Below are positions 1-10,659 of a stretch of DNA of 64,000 nt, one piece after another. The notes beneath the pieces were generated by a model, which saw nothing but the letters and a program-made list of their open reading frames with translations, did not search any database and was not told where the DNA came from. The DNA lies in the NCBI GenBank assembly GCA_907163375.1, contig CAJQUW010003423.1:91220-155219 (forward strand), read 5' to 3'. The position numbers and the translations under genes are program-made. Within the stretch, counting starts at the first letter, position 1; every line of letters begins with the position of its first letter. The DNA is from Prostheceraeus crozeri. Taxonomy: Eukaryota; Platyhelminthes; Polycladida; Euryleptidae.

Positions 1-1924
1 GCCCTCTGATCACAAGTCATTGCAAATGATATTATCCATAGGTCCCCTCTAACCACTCATGGGCGATTAGTAGGCCTCCTCTGACGATACATGGGCGTTT
101 TACAAGATGTCGTGCCTTTTTTGACTAGACTATGTATAATTTATGTTATATGCCCGCTGCGTTATCTATGTTTCCTTGTTACGTTTTTTGGCTCTTTAGT
201 AGTTCCCCTCTCCTATACTGTACTTACTAAATGACCGATTGCCATAAAATTTCATAGCAAAACAGATGATTGGTTACCGTTACCTTAGACATGATGAGAA
301 AACCTGACTATGTACCAATTAAAGACAGTGTGTTGTAAAAAGTTCATGACGATCGATTTATGTATACATTCTAGGAGAATGATGTCTAGCTTGGGCTCAC
401 TTAAAATTACAGGCCGATTAGAGCTTGCTTGTAGAAATTCTGCATGCCGGCGAATTATTATGAGCACATTATTTTATTATATTCAAGAAGTTTTATTTAT
501 ACTGGTATTCGTCTTCTTCTTTATTTTGATGCATCATTGGCACCAATGGCGACTAATTATATGAAAACTACATGTACAATAGTATAGTGTAGGTATATGT
601 ATTCAAGAAGTAAGCGTGAAGTTAGCAATTCCATTTGTTCTACTGTGCACGGGATACATTATTACTCGTACATAGTGAAACTCTTTATACACGCCAAGAA
701 ACTTTGATTCGCAACTACCCCCTCCCTCATATCATGATATTTGAAATAACATCATGCTCAGAAAAGTTGTAATTCCTGCTTGATGTATTTGCCGAGAAAA
801 TATTTTATACATTCCAGGAGGCTTCGCATGCGGCGCTTTAGAAGCAGAAAAATTCTACTAGTTATGCTCTCAAAGGGTGGAGGTTTTGTCCGTGATACTT
901 TGCCCCAATATGGTTGATCTCTGATTAATTGTTATCTGTGGCCTTGGTGCATTAACAGACTTATGGGCAGATCAACAGACATGGCCAACGGCTACCCGAA
1001 TGACTTCATTCATAATTCACTTGTGAATTTTAATCCTAGGGAAAGACAATGTGCATCGAATGTTTCGTCCAACTCACGCACACCTTTCTTCTCATAAGTC
1101 CCTTGTGTAGATGATATTAATAAGTGGAAAATTGATTCACTTTTGAGAAATGTCGAGTAAAAACTCGTTTTTTCTTTTTTACTAACGGATTTGCAGAAAT
1201 TCAAGGGAGTGCTTTTCTCGATTACGAGTGCAGCCTATAATCATGATCCTCCCGTTTGCTGCTATCACTTCCTTTTGAGAAGGACTGGTCTACAAGATAA
1301 AATTAAATTTTCTTTTAATGGTGGCAATAATGTTGACAATAATGGCAACAATAATGTAAACAATAATGGTAACATAACTGCAACCCCCAAAAGAAATGAA
1401 GCAATGCAGAAGTGATTGTGATACATGTGCCTGTGCGCTTTTCACTGCAAAGTTTTTCAACTGCAGGTCCAATCTACGAGAGGCATAGCCATCAATCAGC
1501 GTAAAACACGATAGGAGCAATTCCCTGTATAGGTAATCATTACATGCAGTAATTGAGAAATCTGCACACCCCCACTGATCATTTCAAGGGTCTTTCATTA
1601 TTTCCACACTTGCCCCTTCCTCACTTGCAAGAAAAATGAATTACGGATCACAGTATCAATAACCGACAGATCTTAATATACATACCCAATCCCAGATTAT
1701 CTCATTACAGGCTTAATTGAATGAAGAAAGCTGAAATACAATTAGGCTATCCGGTGGGGGGGGGTTGCATCCCGACATCCTCGTTCTAGATCCGCCACTG
1801 ATAGCTGGGATTCTACCAGACTATTTGTAATTTTCATGTATCTTCAAAAGTCTCTATTCCCAACATTTTCATGACGTTATCATGCGACAACTGATCAAAG
1901 CAAATCTTTTATCCTAATTTTTCA
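1..1924. other. Intergenic or intronic stretch, no gene seen
   Basis: I see no coding region, RNA gene or clear transposon here. A short asparagine-rich reading frame near 1191-1415 comes from an AAT/AAC-rich tract and does not look like a real gene. Near 1755-1800 a G-run is followed by a GATCCGCCACTG-like string resembling the end of a decayed transposon, but no partner end was found. Confidence 0.5.
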
Positions 1925-2450
1925 TTGAAGGATTGGTCGGTCGCAGCCAGCTGTGGCCTTCCTCATCATGGTTCTCCATCGGCTCCTATCTTGAGCTACC
2001 TGCGTAGCAGCCAATATAAGCATGCCGCACGGGCTATTCAGTTCACAGTAGTGGGCTTTCGGTCGTCACCTTCCCATTGGTCCATACACCATTCTACTAA
2101 GCAGTTTTATCATAGCTGGTGCTACACTTGACATGTCCAATAAATGTCGTTTGTACCGCTGTAAAATTTTCAGCAGATTGACTGTTGATTTTGTCTTTGA
2201 AAGATCATATCACTAACATTTCCATTCGTATCCCTTCTTTGAGTTTCATTGTTTTCACTTTCTTTGCATTAAGTAGCAAACCGGTCTTGTCGCTTTCAAT
2301 CCTTACTCTGTTTCCTCTTATTGTCCGCCATAAGCAATATGTTATCAGCATATCTGATGTTGGTTATATGGTGGCCACCAACGGAGACACTCCCTTCAAA
2401 ACCATGTGCATTTCTCATGATATTCTGTGAGCAGTAGATGTAATGCATTT
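1925..2450 (-). pseudogene. LINE reverse-transcriptase fragment
   Basis: Read on the minus strand, about 2450 down to 2190 gives an RT palm stretch of the type VGGHHITNIRYADNILLMA. YADN stands where LINE RTs carry YADD, and it is followed by a KTGLLLNAKK-like segment, the usual 'GL.IN.KKTK' block after the catalytic motif. The rest towards 1925 is a decayed downstream region with several stops. Only the centre of the RT survives; no endonuclease and no tail are visible. The clade cannot be assigned. Confidence 0.5.
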
Positions 2451-2459
2451 GTCTTCGAA

Positions 2460-3099
2460 TACATACTTTCTAACTGGTCGGTCATTCCCAATAGCATTGG
2501 TTTCAAAGGAAGGGTCGAGTGTTCATGAAAGCCCATGTCTCGCATGTTATCACAATTTCCAATAGATACTCAAAACATCCATGTTTTGGGGAAAATGATA
2601 GAATTTATGATAGAAATCTATCCTCTGATGTTGCTTGTGTAGGCGAAAATTTAGTAACTTATTATGAACTATAAATAGTACGGTTTTTCTTTTATTCATA
2701 TAATTAACTTGCTATTTTCACACTCTTTGTATGGATACAGTTTTCTTACACATTTAGTCCAGACATAAATTCATGTCATTCACACGTGAAGGTAATAGTC
2801 GCATTGAAATTCCATGTAGACTATATAAGTGTTTTCATTAATCAAATATTCGCAATAGTCCACCTGCGTAAATTTACTCGGCCTGCAAAAAAATGGAAAT
2901 TTGCCGCGTAGGACTACTGGGCATATCCCTAAACAAACAATGTTGGGTACCACACCATATACAAACTAATAACATGAAAAGTGGTAGAAATTACGTCACC
3001 AACCGGTGTTCGGATCAAAGCAAAGCAGATGAAGTTTTGTCAAAACTGAAAGACAAGTTTTAACAGAACGGCTTCTGCATAGAGCAAGTTTTTAGTAGA
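2460..3099. other. No gene seen
   Basis: AT-rich sequence without a supported gene or recognised repeat. It leads into the dispersed repeat that begins near 3100. Confidence 0.4.
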
Positions 3100-3450
3100 T
3101 AGAGTGTCGATTCAAAAAAGTCTGTATGTAGTGAAGATTTTGATATCAGAAGATTCCGATTTTTGCGGAGATTGCGCTCCAGCGGTCTAAAAATACTTGA
3201 TTGCTTTTTAAGAAGCTAAATTTTCGCAAATTATTCCTGTGTTTATATACTAGCGATTTGGAACATCTATATAAGTAGTATGAAACCTCTTAGATGTTAA
3301 AAGGAAAGAACATTTACTAACAGGTATCTTAATTATGCGGAAATTAAGCTGATTATCAAGGAAATTTCATGAACTTCATTATGATGCATTTGTCTTCAGG
3401 GAAAATGTTAAGATCTTATTGTGCTTCTTAGCTGAAATTTCAAGTTTCTA
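3100..3450 (+). repeat. Dispersed unclassified repeat, copy 1
   Basis: This stretch aligns over roughly 340 bases with the reverse complement of 25660-26005. Shared landmarks in the same order are GTGTCGA-TTCAAAAAAG, AAGCTAAATTTT-GCAAAT, TTTATATACTA, TTACTAACA followed by TTAA, GCGGAAATTAAGCTGA, ATTTCATGA, and a GAAAA-GTT-AGATCTTAT block. No coding capacity, TIR or poly-A tail is visible, so the class is unknown. Divergence is high, suggesting an old family. Confidence 0.6.
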
Positions 3451-3879
3451 TGTCAATTTTCATAGGCATGATTTTATGATTCGCTAAATTTATGTTTCAT
3501 TTCTTGAATTTGAATAGCAATGTGGACACATTCACATCTTTTAAATTTATTTATGATCATTGTCTTTGATTGTGATGTTATGCTCTTTCAGTGGCAGGTA
3601 GTTTGTGATATCAGCACGTTTAAGAAAATACTCTTACTAAAGTAATAATAACCCATCGAATTGTTAATTCAACAAAGAAGGATTTGTAAATTACCATTGT
3701 TCTTTCTGAATTCTACCATGACCAGTCAATTTCGTGGCAATTTCTTCAAAACTGCAAAAATTGGCTTATCTTACATCTGGTACTGGGTGTCAACTCGAGT
3801 TCATTTAATCAAATCGAAACTGTTTACACAATAGGGTAAGTTGATACTCTACACAATATACTTAATGGGCTTCTTCAGT

Positions 3880-4191
3880 CGTGATGGGCGCAGTTGATCG
3901 ATTCCGCTCGATTAATCGTGTGATGGAATTAATCGCGTGACTCCTGGTTGACCATGAATCGCGCGATTTTTTTTTGCAATGTGACTTAATGAACTTTGCT
4001 TGATGATAAAAAAATAAGTCTGTTTTTCTATTCATTCTTTCAACGTTTCAGATAATTGCATTGAATATAAAGCTGATGACTGCGCAGACTTCTAATCACT
4101 GAATTTGGGATATTTTCAAAATATTCAGAATTGCGCGATTTTCGATTAATCGTGCACTGAGTCGCACGATTAGGAATCGCGCCTGCCACTG
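3880..4191. mobile_element. Small non-autonomous element, hAT-like (MITE)
   Basis: The element is flanked by the direct repeat CTTCAGT (3873-3879 and 4192-4198). Its ends are imperfect inverted repeats rich in GCGCGATT and CGATTAATCG: CGTGATGGGCGCAG at the left, and the complement of CGCGCCTGCCACTG at the right. The middle is AT-rich and non-coding. A 7-8 bp duplication with a CAGTGGC-type end fits the hAT superfamily, as an internally deleted derivative. It abuts a LINE RT fragment on its right. Confidence 0.6.
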
Positions 4192-4198
4192 CTTCAGT

Positions 4199-4380
4199 GG
4201 CTCAGGAGTCTTATGGTACCCATCTTCAAAGATATAGGTGACAGCCTTGACTGTGGAAACTACAGAGGGATTCGACTGCCCCAGCATGGAATGAAGCTAT
4301 TCGGAAAATTATTGGATCATCGACATCAATCACCGCCTCTTCGAGGGTAGATTGAATATCAGCTTAAATATGTAGGCCTA
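4199..4380 (+). pseudogene. LINE (RTE-like) RT fragment
   Basis: Plus-strand translation near 4215-4330 reads VPIFKDIGDSLDCGNYRGI, then a LPQHGMKLFGKLLDHR-like stretch. This matches the conserved 'P.FK.KGD...C.NYRGI.L..H..K..E...' block that opens the RT of RTE-type LINEs. A stop follows and the palm is missing. It is a short, decayed fragment immediately right of the hAT-like MITE, whose insertion may have separated it from upstream sequence I cannot recognise. Confidence 0.6.
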
Positions 4381-4484
4381 TTCATTTTATTCATGACCCT
4401 TGACACTATAAGAAGACGAAGCGCGTCGGGAACCCCTACAATTATTTTACAAGTGTCTTAACACCAGTCGAAGTGACTTTGGTA

Positions 4485-5883
4485 TACAGGGTGAGTCAAA
4501 AAAAACGTTATTTGAAGTTTGTGAAAAATCTATCTGAATTGTCATTCTGATTTCTTTCTCAAGTTGACTGATTGAATTTCTATGGTTTTATTTTCCATAT
4601 CCAAGCACCAAATCAATGCTCTAAGTTCAAAAAATTCGAATTCATATCATCGAACGAATGGCTTCTGTACATAGCTTATACAAGTGTATGTACAAGTATT
4701 CATTTAGTGCTTCATTCATGCCAAACTATGATGGAAAGGAAGGCAAGGCTTGTTGCATGGGCGGTTACATTCAACAATGTGTCCGAAGCAAGGAGAAAAT
4801 ACATGGATGAATTTCATGAGGAAGCCCCACCTCCACCGACAGTCCATCGTTGGATGAAGAAATTCCTTACGTATGGGGATATGAATAAGCGTGAAAATGG
4901 AAGTGGTCGTCCAGTGACGGCTACAGGTGACGATATCTTTACCTCCATCAAGCCGATAATTGAAGATGACCCGAACGTTTCTACGCGTCGCATAAGCAAC
5001 ACGCTTGGAGTCTCGCAAAGTAGCGTCGTTCGCTGTCTTCATAAGAAAAAGTATCATCCCTATAAGCCTTCGTCCAGGAACTCTCAGATGACGATCACGA
5101 CCGACGTCTCGAATTCTGTCAATGGATCCTCAATTCCTCACTTCAGCATCCTCAATTCCATCTCCGAATAGTTTTTTCCGACGAAGCTGTCTTTCATGTG
5201 AATGGAACTGTAAATAAGCACAATCTGCACTACTGGAGCACTGAGAACCCTAAAGCTTTCGTCGAAAAGCTTCATGACCGGAGATCTGTCACTGTATGGG
5301 CCATGATAGACCATACTGGAGTGCTGAGTTACGACATCAGTGAACTAACGATGAACAGCGATCGGTACTGCAATGTTCTGAAACAGCATGTTATTCCCTT
5401 CTTGCGACGAAACGAAAACCAGAGCAGATTCTATCAACAGGATGGAGCCCCTCCCCACTACAGCAACGCAAGTCGAAGAATCCTCGACGAAAATCTGACG
5501 GGTCGGTGGATTGGTCGAAGAGGACCAGTTGAGTGGCCACCCCGTTCTCCAGACCTTACTGTTTGCGACTTCTTCCTGTGGGGAGCGTTAAGAGACCGAG
5601 TGTATGCGCGACTGCCAAGAAATACGAGAGAACTGACAGCCTGCATTCGAGAGGAAATTACTTCTTTCACATCTAACGCCTGCATGAAGGCCTATGACTC
5701 ATTTGTTCGACGATGCTCTCTTTGCATTCAGCAGGAAGGTGCTCAGTTTGAGTCGCTGTTGTAACCACAGCTTGTGAGGAGCAGCTTTTTCAATGTTCAT
5801 AACCGCCTGTTGTTGCATTTTATTGTAATTTATAATAGATATCCCACAAAAGGTAAATAACGTTTATTTTGACTCACCCTGTA
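4485..5883 (+). mobile_element. Mariner-like (IS630/Tc1/mariner) transposon, both ends intact
   Basis: Terminal inverted repeats of about 29 bp start TACAGGGTGAGTCAAAA at 4485 and end with its complement at 5883, with one internal mismatch. Both ends are flanked by TA (4483-4484 and 5884-5885), the standard target duplication of this superfamily. The element is about 1.4 kb and carries one transposase gene on the plus strand. Complete ends and a nearly open gene mean the copy is young compared with most others here. Confidence 0.92.
4728..5764 (+). pseudogene. Mariner-like transposase, single frameshift
   Basis: The start at 4728 (MMERKARLVAW) is preferred over an upstream in-frame ATG because homologues begin here. 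Residues 1-50 and 85-115 form the two helix-turn-helix DNA-binding parts (EEAPPPPTVHRWMKKF; VSTRRISNTLGVSQSSVVR). The catalytic triad is SDEAVF, DGAPPH and RSPDLTVCDFFLWG, with 36 residues between the second and third Asp. The frame breaks near 5069, where AAGCCTTCGTCC appears to have lost one T from a CCTTTCGTC context; downstream coding is otherwise open to a stop at 5764. Expected length is about 345 residues. Such enzymes cut and paste the element between TIRs in the nucleus. This copy is probably inactive. Confidence 0.88.
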
Positions 5884-7530
5884 TATTCTTTTGGAATGAA
5901 TAAAAACTACGACAGTCATGCTTCTCCATGCACGACTCAATGAACACCTGTCTCAACTTCAATTATGTGTGTTCAAACATCTCCAATTGTGTAAATCTAA
6001 TTTTGACATGATAATGATCGTCAAATATATCATTTCCATCAATCTACACTTCCGAGAATCTGATGTATTTATTAAGAAAATGATGTTCAACAAATTAAAG
6101 GCACTAGAATGCGCAGAAAATCAATCTTTCATATTTGTATCAACTTTGTATTTTTCTAATTGTAACGTTCTGTATCTATTGCTCTCCAATTGTCGAAAAT
6201 GGCTTTGAACTAGCCTCCAATGTGATTGTGATTAATATGAACTATGAAAAGCCTCTGTAATTCTAGCTTTGATAGCTTGATATCAGCAGTTTGACTTGGA
6301 CGACTGATAGTGTGCTTTTTTTGGAGGATGAAGCCACTAGTTATGTCAGGCGTATTCTTCAGCTGAGAGCTATGGTCTCAGTTGCTCTTCAATAACTCAA
6401 TAGTTGGAGTGATGATGACCTAGATTCCCAGAGGTCGGTGATTCAATTCCCTCAATGCGCACAGTTATTTTCCGTCTTCGAAATATTCCAAGTGAACCTC
6501 ATTGAAGCATGAATGCAGCTCTAGATGATGACATTCCTTAAGCAGATTATTTGATATTGCTGTTGAATAAGTGAACGGAAATAAGCCTTGCTGCTCTTAA
6601 ACATGAATTTGATTTCAATATTTCGTGGATCTCACCTCATCATCAGGAATACAAGAGAATATTGAAACAAAGCTTAGTACACATAACGAAATACTGAATT
6701 CAAATGTCATCATAATAATTTTGAGGTCGATAATCATTGCATCATATTTTCCCTCTCGTAATCTCAGATTTGCAATATCACAGCAACTCAATGTTAAATT
6801 GTTGAAGAGACCTTGGTTAATCATTTTCTTTAAGTTTATGTTGGGAAACCAAGTATCCAAGATGGCAATGATTTGTGTTGATAGTTACAGACATAAATGG
6901 AAACCAGCCGTCGGACCGTACCGGCCTGCATTCCAAGTCGGCTTGTATTATTTTAAGTAATCAACGAATTTATTACCAAGCAAGAGATTTCTTTGATCGA
7001 ATGCGTCTTTTGATCGCTCAGTTAAGCCAGTTTAACTTAATTATTATATAACTTACTATCTATTGCATCTTCTGTAACTTATTAGTTAACTGATAGGTCT
7101 ATTTCGTGAGCATCGAGCGGGTAATCAAAAAGGGAAATTGTGATGTTTAATCGATTATCGGCAGGGCTGATACTAAGCACAACGATTTCACATAGCAGAA
7201 GGAGATACATAGGGTACACTATGTAATAATTTTGCAGCATTCTTCAGTACAATTTGTATAATAGGGCATCGGCATGTACTCATCTTGATGAAATATTACA
7301 TATCGACAACTATAATCATAAATTGATGTATCGGAACCTGGATACCTATTTCATGTCACTTTGCTTAGATATATTTTCGACGAAGATAATGTTACAGAAT
7401 GTTATCAGCACCTAAGTTTGGAAAAAAATAGATAATAACATTCTCTCTCTTTTCTTTTTGTTTAAGACATGCATTTACCGCAGTTAATCCCTGCCTGATA
7501 CTATAATATAAAACTTTTTAGTAAAGTTAC
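5884..7530. other. Intergenic or intronic stretch, possible SINE remnant
   Basis: No gene is supported. Around 6355-6475 a tRNA-like patch is visible (GGTCTCAGTTGCTC, then GAGGTCGGTGATTCAATTCC, which resembles a Pol III B box), consistent with a decayed tRNA-derived SINE. Near 6895-6930 a TGGAAACC...CCG...CCGG string resembles the reverse complement of 11075-11130. The rest is AT-rich. Confidence 0.35.
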
Positions 7531-7549
7531 AATAATAATAATAATAATA
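7531..7549. repeat. (AAT)n tail of the LINE
   Basis: About six AAT units mark the 3' end of the minus-strand LINE. Simple-repeat tails are typical of several LINE clades. Confidence 0.8.
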
Positions 7550-7627
7550 GAATGCTTTATTTATCATACAAAAGCGGTATGACTAATACAAGAATTGTTT
7601 GGTACTGACAAAATCAACGTGTCAAAG

Positions 7628-9361
7628 TTACGAACGTGACGAAAATCGAACAAATGAGTTGTTATACAAGGATGAGTTCCGACGTAAAGGAAGAAGGGCA
7701 CGGGAATGTCTGAAATCATGCTTAGAGTCACGCAAAACAAAAAATTGGGACAACGGATGACAGTCTTTATGTATACAAATACTTTTGATGATTTTCACAC
7801 AGCATCTGTCAAGGAGATCACGAAGTGAATTATGGTGGGTCAAATTGGCCCACCGACAAGCCGTTTTGTACAGTATCTCAAGTTTCTTGAAGTCCTTCCC
7901 ATTTAAATCGCACATAACAGGCCAACAGTATACAATATGACAAAAAACGATGCCGAAGAATGCTTGCATGATAACGTCATTACAATTACCATTGGATTTT
8001 AATTTCTTGACAAACGACATGGCCCGACAGCATTTTGCATACAGAGACGAAAATTGCTCGCTCCAACGCAAGTTATTCGAAAAAATCACTCCAAGAATTT
8101 TCACAGATGTCACTACTTCGATTGGCACACCATTGATAAAAATGTCTGGATAGGACGCATTACAAGATTTCCGTGATAAAAACATAACTTTAGTTTTGCA
8201 AACATTGATAGCAAGCCTTTTCTTGCAGACCCAGTCAGACAGCGAATCAACAATAGGCTGGAGTTTACAGTTTTTGATGTCTTCAAATTTATGAATGAGA
8301 CTGATGTCATCAGCATACATCACGCATTTTGTTTCATTAAAGTTAGGGATGTCATCCAGGAATAAAATAAACAGAAGGGGTCCTAAAATTGATCCTTGAG
8401 GAACGCCACTACTGATATCGTTGAAGGGGGTGTCACAAGATGGGATGCGGACTCTCTGTTGACGATTTTGTAGGAAGCTTTTGATCATGCTGACAACGTG
8501 GGGGGAGCAACCAAATCTATTAACTAAAGTTAGTAGAAGCTGATGGTGACTGACAGTGTCGAACGCCTTTTGCAGATCCACTGTAAGTAAGGCGACGGAG
8601 TTGTTGACATTTTCGGTGAAATGCTGAAGCAGAGAAAGTCTGACACTCAACAGAGCATTGGAACAACCACCAAATCTCGAGACATAACCGAATTGTTTGG
8701 GATCAATCTTCCTTTGGAGTGAAGGGAGGAGAAGTTTATCTCTTACAAGGCGTTCAAGTATTTTGCTGAGGAAAGGTAGTAGAGAGATCGGTCTGAATTC
8801 GGAACTGTCCTTTTTAGGTAGGGGGAGAATATTGGCACGTTTCCATGCAAGCGGGAAAGAAGCAGTTTTTATGCACATATTATAGATAAGGCAAAGGGGG
8901 TAAGACAAAAACTCAGCAAAACTTCTAATAAAAAACCCAGGTAAGTCGTCAGGACCGGAAGAGTTAGATTTGCATTTTCTAATCAAGGCTACCACTTCAG
9001 ACTCAGTGACTACACAGGTCGATGAGACGTGGGAATCTATCCGAGAATCGACGAAGTGATCAATATCTGGGGGTGAAAACGTGGACTTGAATTGGTTATT
9101 AAGATCAAGAGCTTTTGGAAAGTCAATGGTACTTTCAACAGTTGGTTTCTTGATTTGGGAATTGATGACCTTCCACTTCTCAGACTGGGAACCAGCTTTC
9201 AAACTATGATAGTACCTACTCTTAGCTTTAGAAACCTCTGATAAGAATCTTTCACGAAGATTAACAAACTTAGGGTAGTTGCCACGTGAAAGAGCACGAT
9301 CTCTGGAATCGGACAACGCCTTTAGAGCAGGGGAGAGCCAGGGAGGATCACAACTGCGCAT
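7628..9361 (-). CDS. LINE reverse transcriptase portion
   Basis: An open frame of 577 residues. The pre-RT linker is DPPWLSPALKALSDSRDRAL. RT motifs follow in order: EFRPISLLPFLSKILER (motif 1-2), LLTVDLQKAFDTVSH (first catalytic Asp), SSGVPQGSILGPLLF, CVMYADDISL (YADD), and a LGVIFSNNLRWSEQF thumb segment. The C-terminus is the usual short tail of CR1/jockey-type elements, with no RNase H. The frame overlaps the endonuclease frame by 40 bases. The real protein was almost certainly one endonuclease-RT polypeptide, split at the run of seven T (plus strand) at 9369-9375. Length and motifs are otherwise complete. Confidence 0.88.
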   Translation of the reverse strand: MRSCDPPWLSPALKALSDSRDRALSRGNYPKFVNLRERFLSEVSKAKSRYYHSLKAGSQSEKWKVINSQIKKPTVESTIDFPKALDLNNQFKSTFSPPDIDHFVDSRIDSHVSSTCVVTESEVVALIRKCKSNSSGPDDLPGFFIRSFAEFLSYPLCLIYNMCIKTASFPLAWKRANILPLPKKDSSEFRPISLLPFLSKILERLVRDKLLLPSLQRKIDPKQFGYVSRFGGCSNALLSVRLSLLQHFTENVNNSVALLTVDLQKAFDTVSHHQLLLTLVNRFGCSPHVVSMIKSFLQNRQQRVRIPSCDTPFNDISSGVPQGSILGPLLFILFLDDIPNFNETKCVMYADDISLIHKFEDIKNCKLQPIVDSLSDWVCKKRLAINVCKTKVMFLSRKSCNASYPDIFINGVPIEVVTSVKILGVIFSNNLRWSEQFSSLYAKCCRAMSFVKKLKSNGNCNDVIMQAFFGIVFCHIVYCWPVMCDLNGKDFKKLEILYKTACRWANLTHHNSLRDLLDRCCVKIIKSICIHKDCHPLSQFFVLRDSKHDFRHSRALLPLRRNSSLYNNSFVRFSSRS

Positions 9362-10659
9362 GCGAACATTTTTTTCTGGGAAAACAGGAACAATAAAAAA
9401 TTCTGAAACTTGTCAACATGAATGTCCAAATCGTCTGAAGCAAGGAAAAAATTATCCCAGTTAATACACATCAAAAATTCACAACAACTAGCGTAGGAAG
9501 ATGCGGTGAAGGAACGGACTTTTACTATCTTTGTGATAACAGGTTTAGGGACACAAGGTTTCACGAAAACGCCTTTATGATCAGATCTACCCAGTGGAGC
9601 AACACAAGAGGGGTTCTCAAATCGCTCCGAATGATTAGTAGCTATAATATCTAAAATATTCGAGCCTCTGGTCTGCGCAGTTACAATTTGTTTTAGATCG
9701 TGGAATAAAAAGAAATCAGAAATGTGATGACGTAGGTCATTGATATCACCCACAAGAATAGAATGATTTACCGTAGGATCAACAAAAATAGATTGTAAGT
9801 GTTCAAGTACGGTAGTGTGGGCAAAGGTTGCACCCCAGTAAGGATGGTAAAGAACTGTAATCGTAGCATCGAAGTCTGGAAAGTGGCACGATAAGAAGTT
9901 TGACTTGATGCTTGGGCGAGGATTGTTAATGATGGAAACACGCAGATAGGACTTATGATAAAGAGCAACTCCTCCTCCATTGACATCTCGATCTTGTCGA
10001 ATTAAATTATAGCCATCAAGAGACACAGCCTCATCAGTTATAGCTGCGCCAAGCCAAGTCTCAGTGATACAGATGACATCAGGTTCAAGGTTAACAGCAC
10101 GTAACTTAAGATCATCACATTTGTTAGATAACGAGCGGGCATTGAACAGTAAGATAGAGGGTGAAGGCACTTGCTTATTCCTTGGTCGCCGTTGTAATCT
10201 CAGCTGCTGTGGTTGCGATACAGGATGGGGAAGTTGAGGGAGAAGAGGACTAGGCATGGATGCGTGCGGAGGTGTGCGAGTGACCGTTTGGGAGATAGCA
10301 CGCGCGTGCGAGTATAAGGCACGAAGTTGAGGGAGGCGAGTACTTGGCGTGGATGCATGTGCAGGAGGGAGAGTGATCGATTGGGAGAACACAGGAGCGT
10401 GGCAGCACGAAACGACAGTTGAATCCTTCCTGCGTAAGAGCTTGTAATACCAAAGGGAACGACGTAGAGACCGGGAGATAGAAATATCTCGCTGCAAGCT
10501 AAGGATATGGGAGCGAGAGTATTGCAGTCTGTCTGACGTCATAGCAAAGATGCGTGACTGACTGATCCGACGGTGTAGCTTTGAATAGGGAAAACAGGCA
10601 AACCCAGCAAACAGCGATGCGAAGATAAATTGAAAAAACACATAAATGAGTGGACTCAA
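9322..10659 (-). CDS. LINE endonuclease portion (APE type)
   Basis: An open frame of 445 residues. The first 150 are basic and proline/serine-rich, with an internal near-duplicate block (HASTPSTRLPQL / HASMPSPLLPQL). The rest is an exonuclease-endonuclease-phosphatase domain with LLFNARSLSNK (catalytic Asn region), ICITETWLG (Glu), ILVGDIND (the GDxN motif, Ile for the usual Phe), SNILDIIATN and GRSDHKGV (Ser-Asp-His). In this family the domain nicks target DNA to prime reverse transcription. The frame ends just after it enters the next domain; the RT continues in another frame. The start at 10659 is simply the most upstream Met. Confidence 0.85.
   Translation of the reverse strand: MSPLIYVFFQFIFASLFAGFACFPYSKLHRRISQSRIFAMTSDRLQYSRSHILSLQRDISISRSLRRSLWYYKLLRRKDSTVVSCCHAPVFSQSITLPPAHASTPSTRLPQLRALYSHARAISQTVTRTPPHASMPSPLLPQLPHPVSQPQQLRLQRRPRNKQVPSPSILLFNARSLSNKCDDLKLRAVNLEPDVICITETWLGAAITDEAVSLDGYNLIRQDRDVNGGGVALYHKSYLRVSIINNPRPSIKSNFLSCHFPDFDATITVLYHPYWGATFAHTTVLEHLQSIFVDPTVNHSILVGDINDLRHHISDFFLFHDLKQIVTAQTRGSNILDIIATNHSERFENPSCVAPLGRSDHKGVFVKPCVPKPVITKIVKVRSFTASSYASCCEFLMCINWDNFFLASDDLDIHVDKFQNFLLFLFSQKKMFACAVVILPGSPLL

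Larger units (their letters stand above)
7531..10659 (-). mobile_element. Near-complete LINE (CR1/Rex1-like)
   Basis: A non-LTR retrotransposon reads from about 10659 down to 7531. It has an N-terminal endonuclease, a reverse transcriptase, then a short 3' untranslated part with an AATAAAG-like signal, and ends in an (ATT)n tail (AAT repeats at 7531-7549 on the plus strand). No separate ORF1 is visible upstream. The coding part is broken once, in a 7-base homopolymer. It lies antisense to the host gene, upstream of the first visible exon. Confidence 0.85.

Noticed and set aside
1191-1415. Asparagine-rich frame with NNGNNNVNNNGN pattern
   Set aside because: It comes from an AAT/AAC simple repeat; no splice sites, no family, no conserved context.
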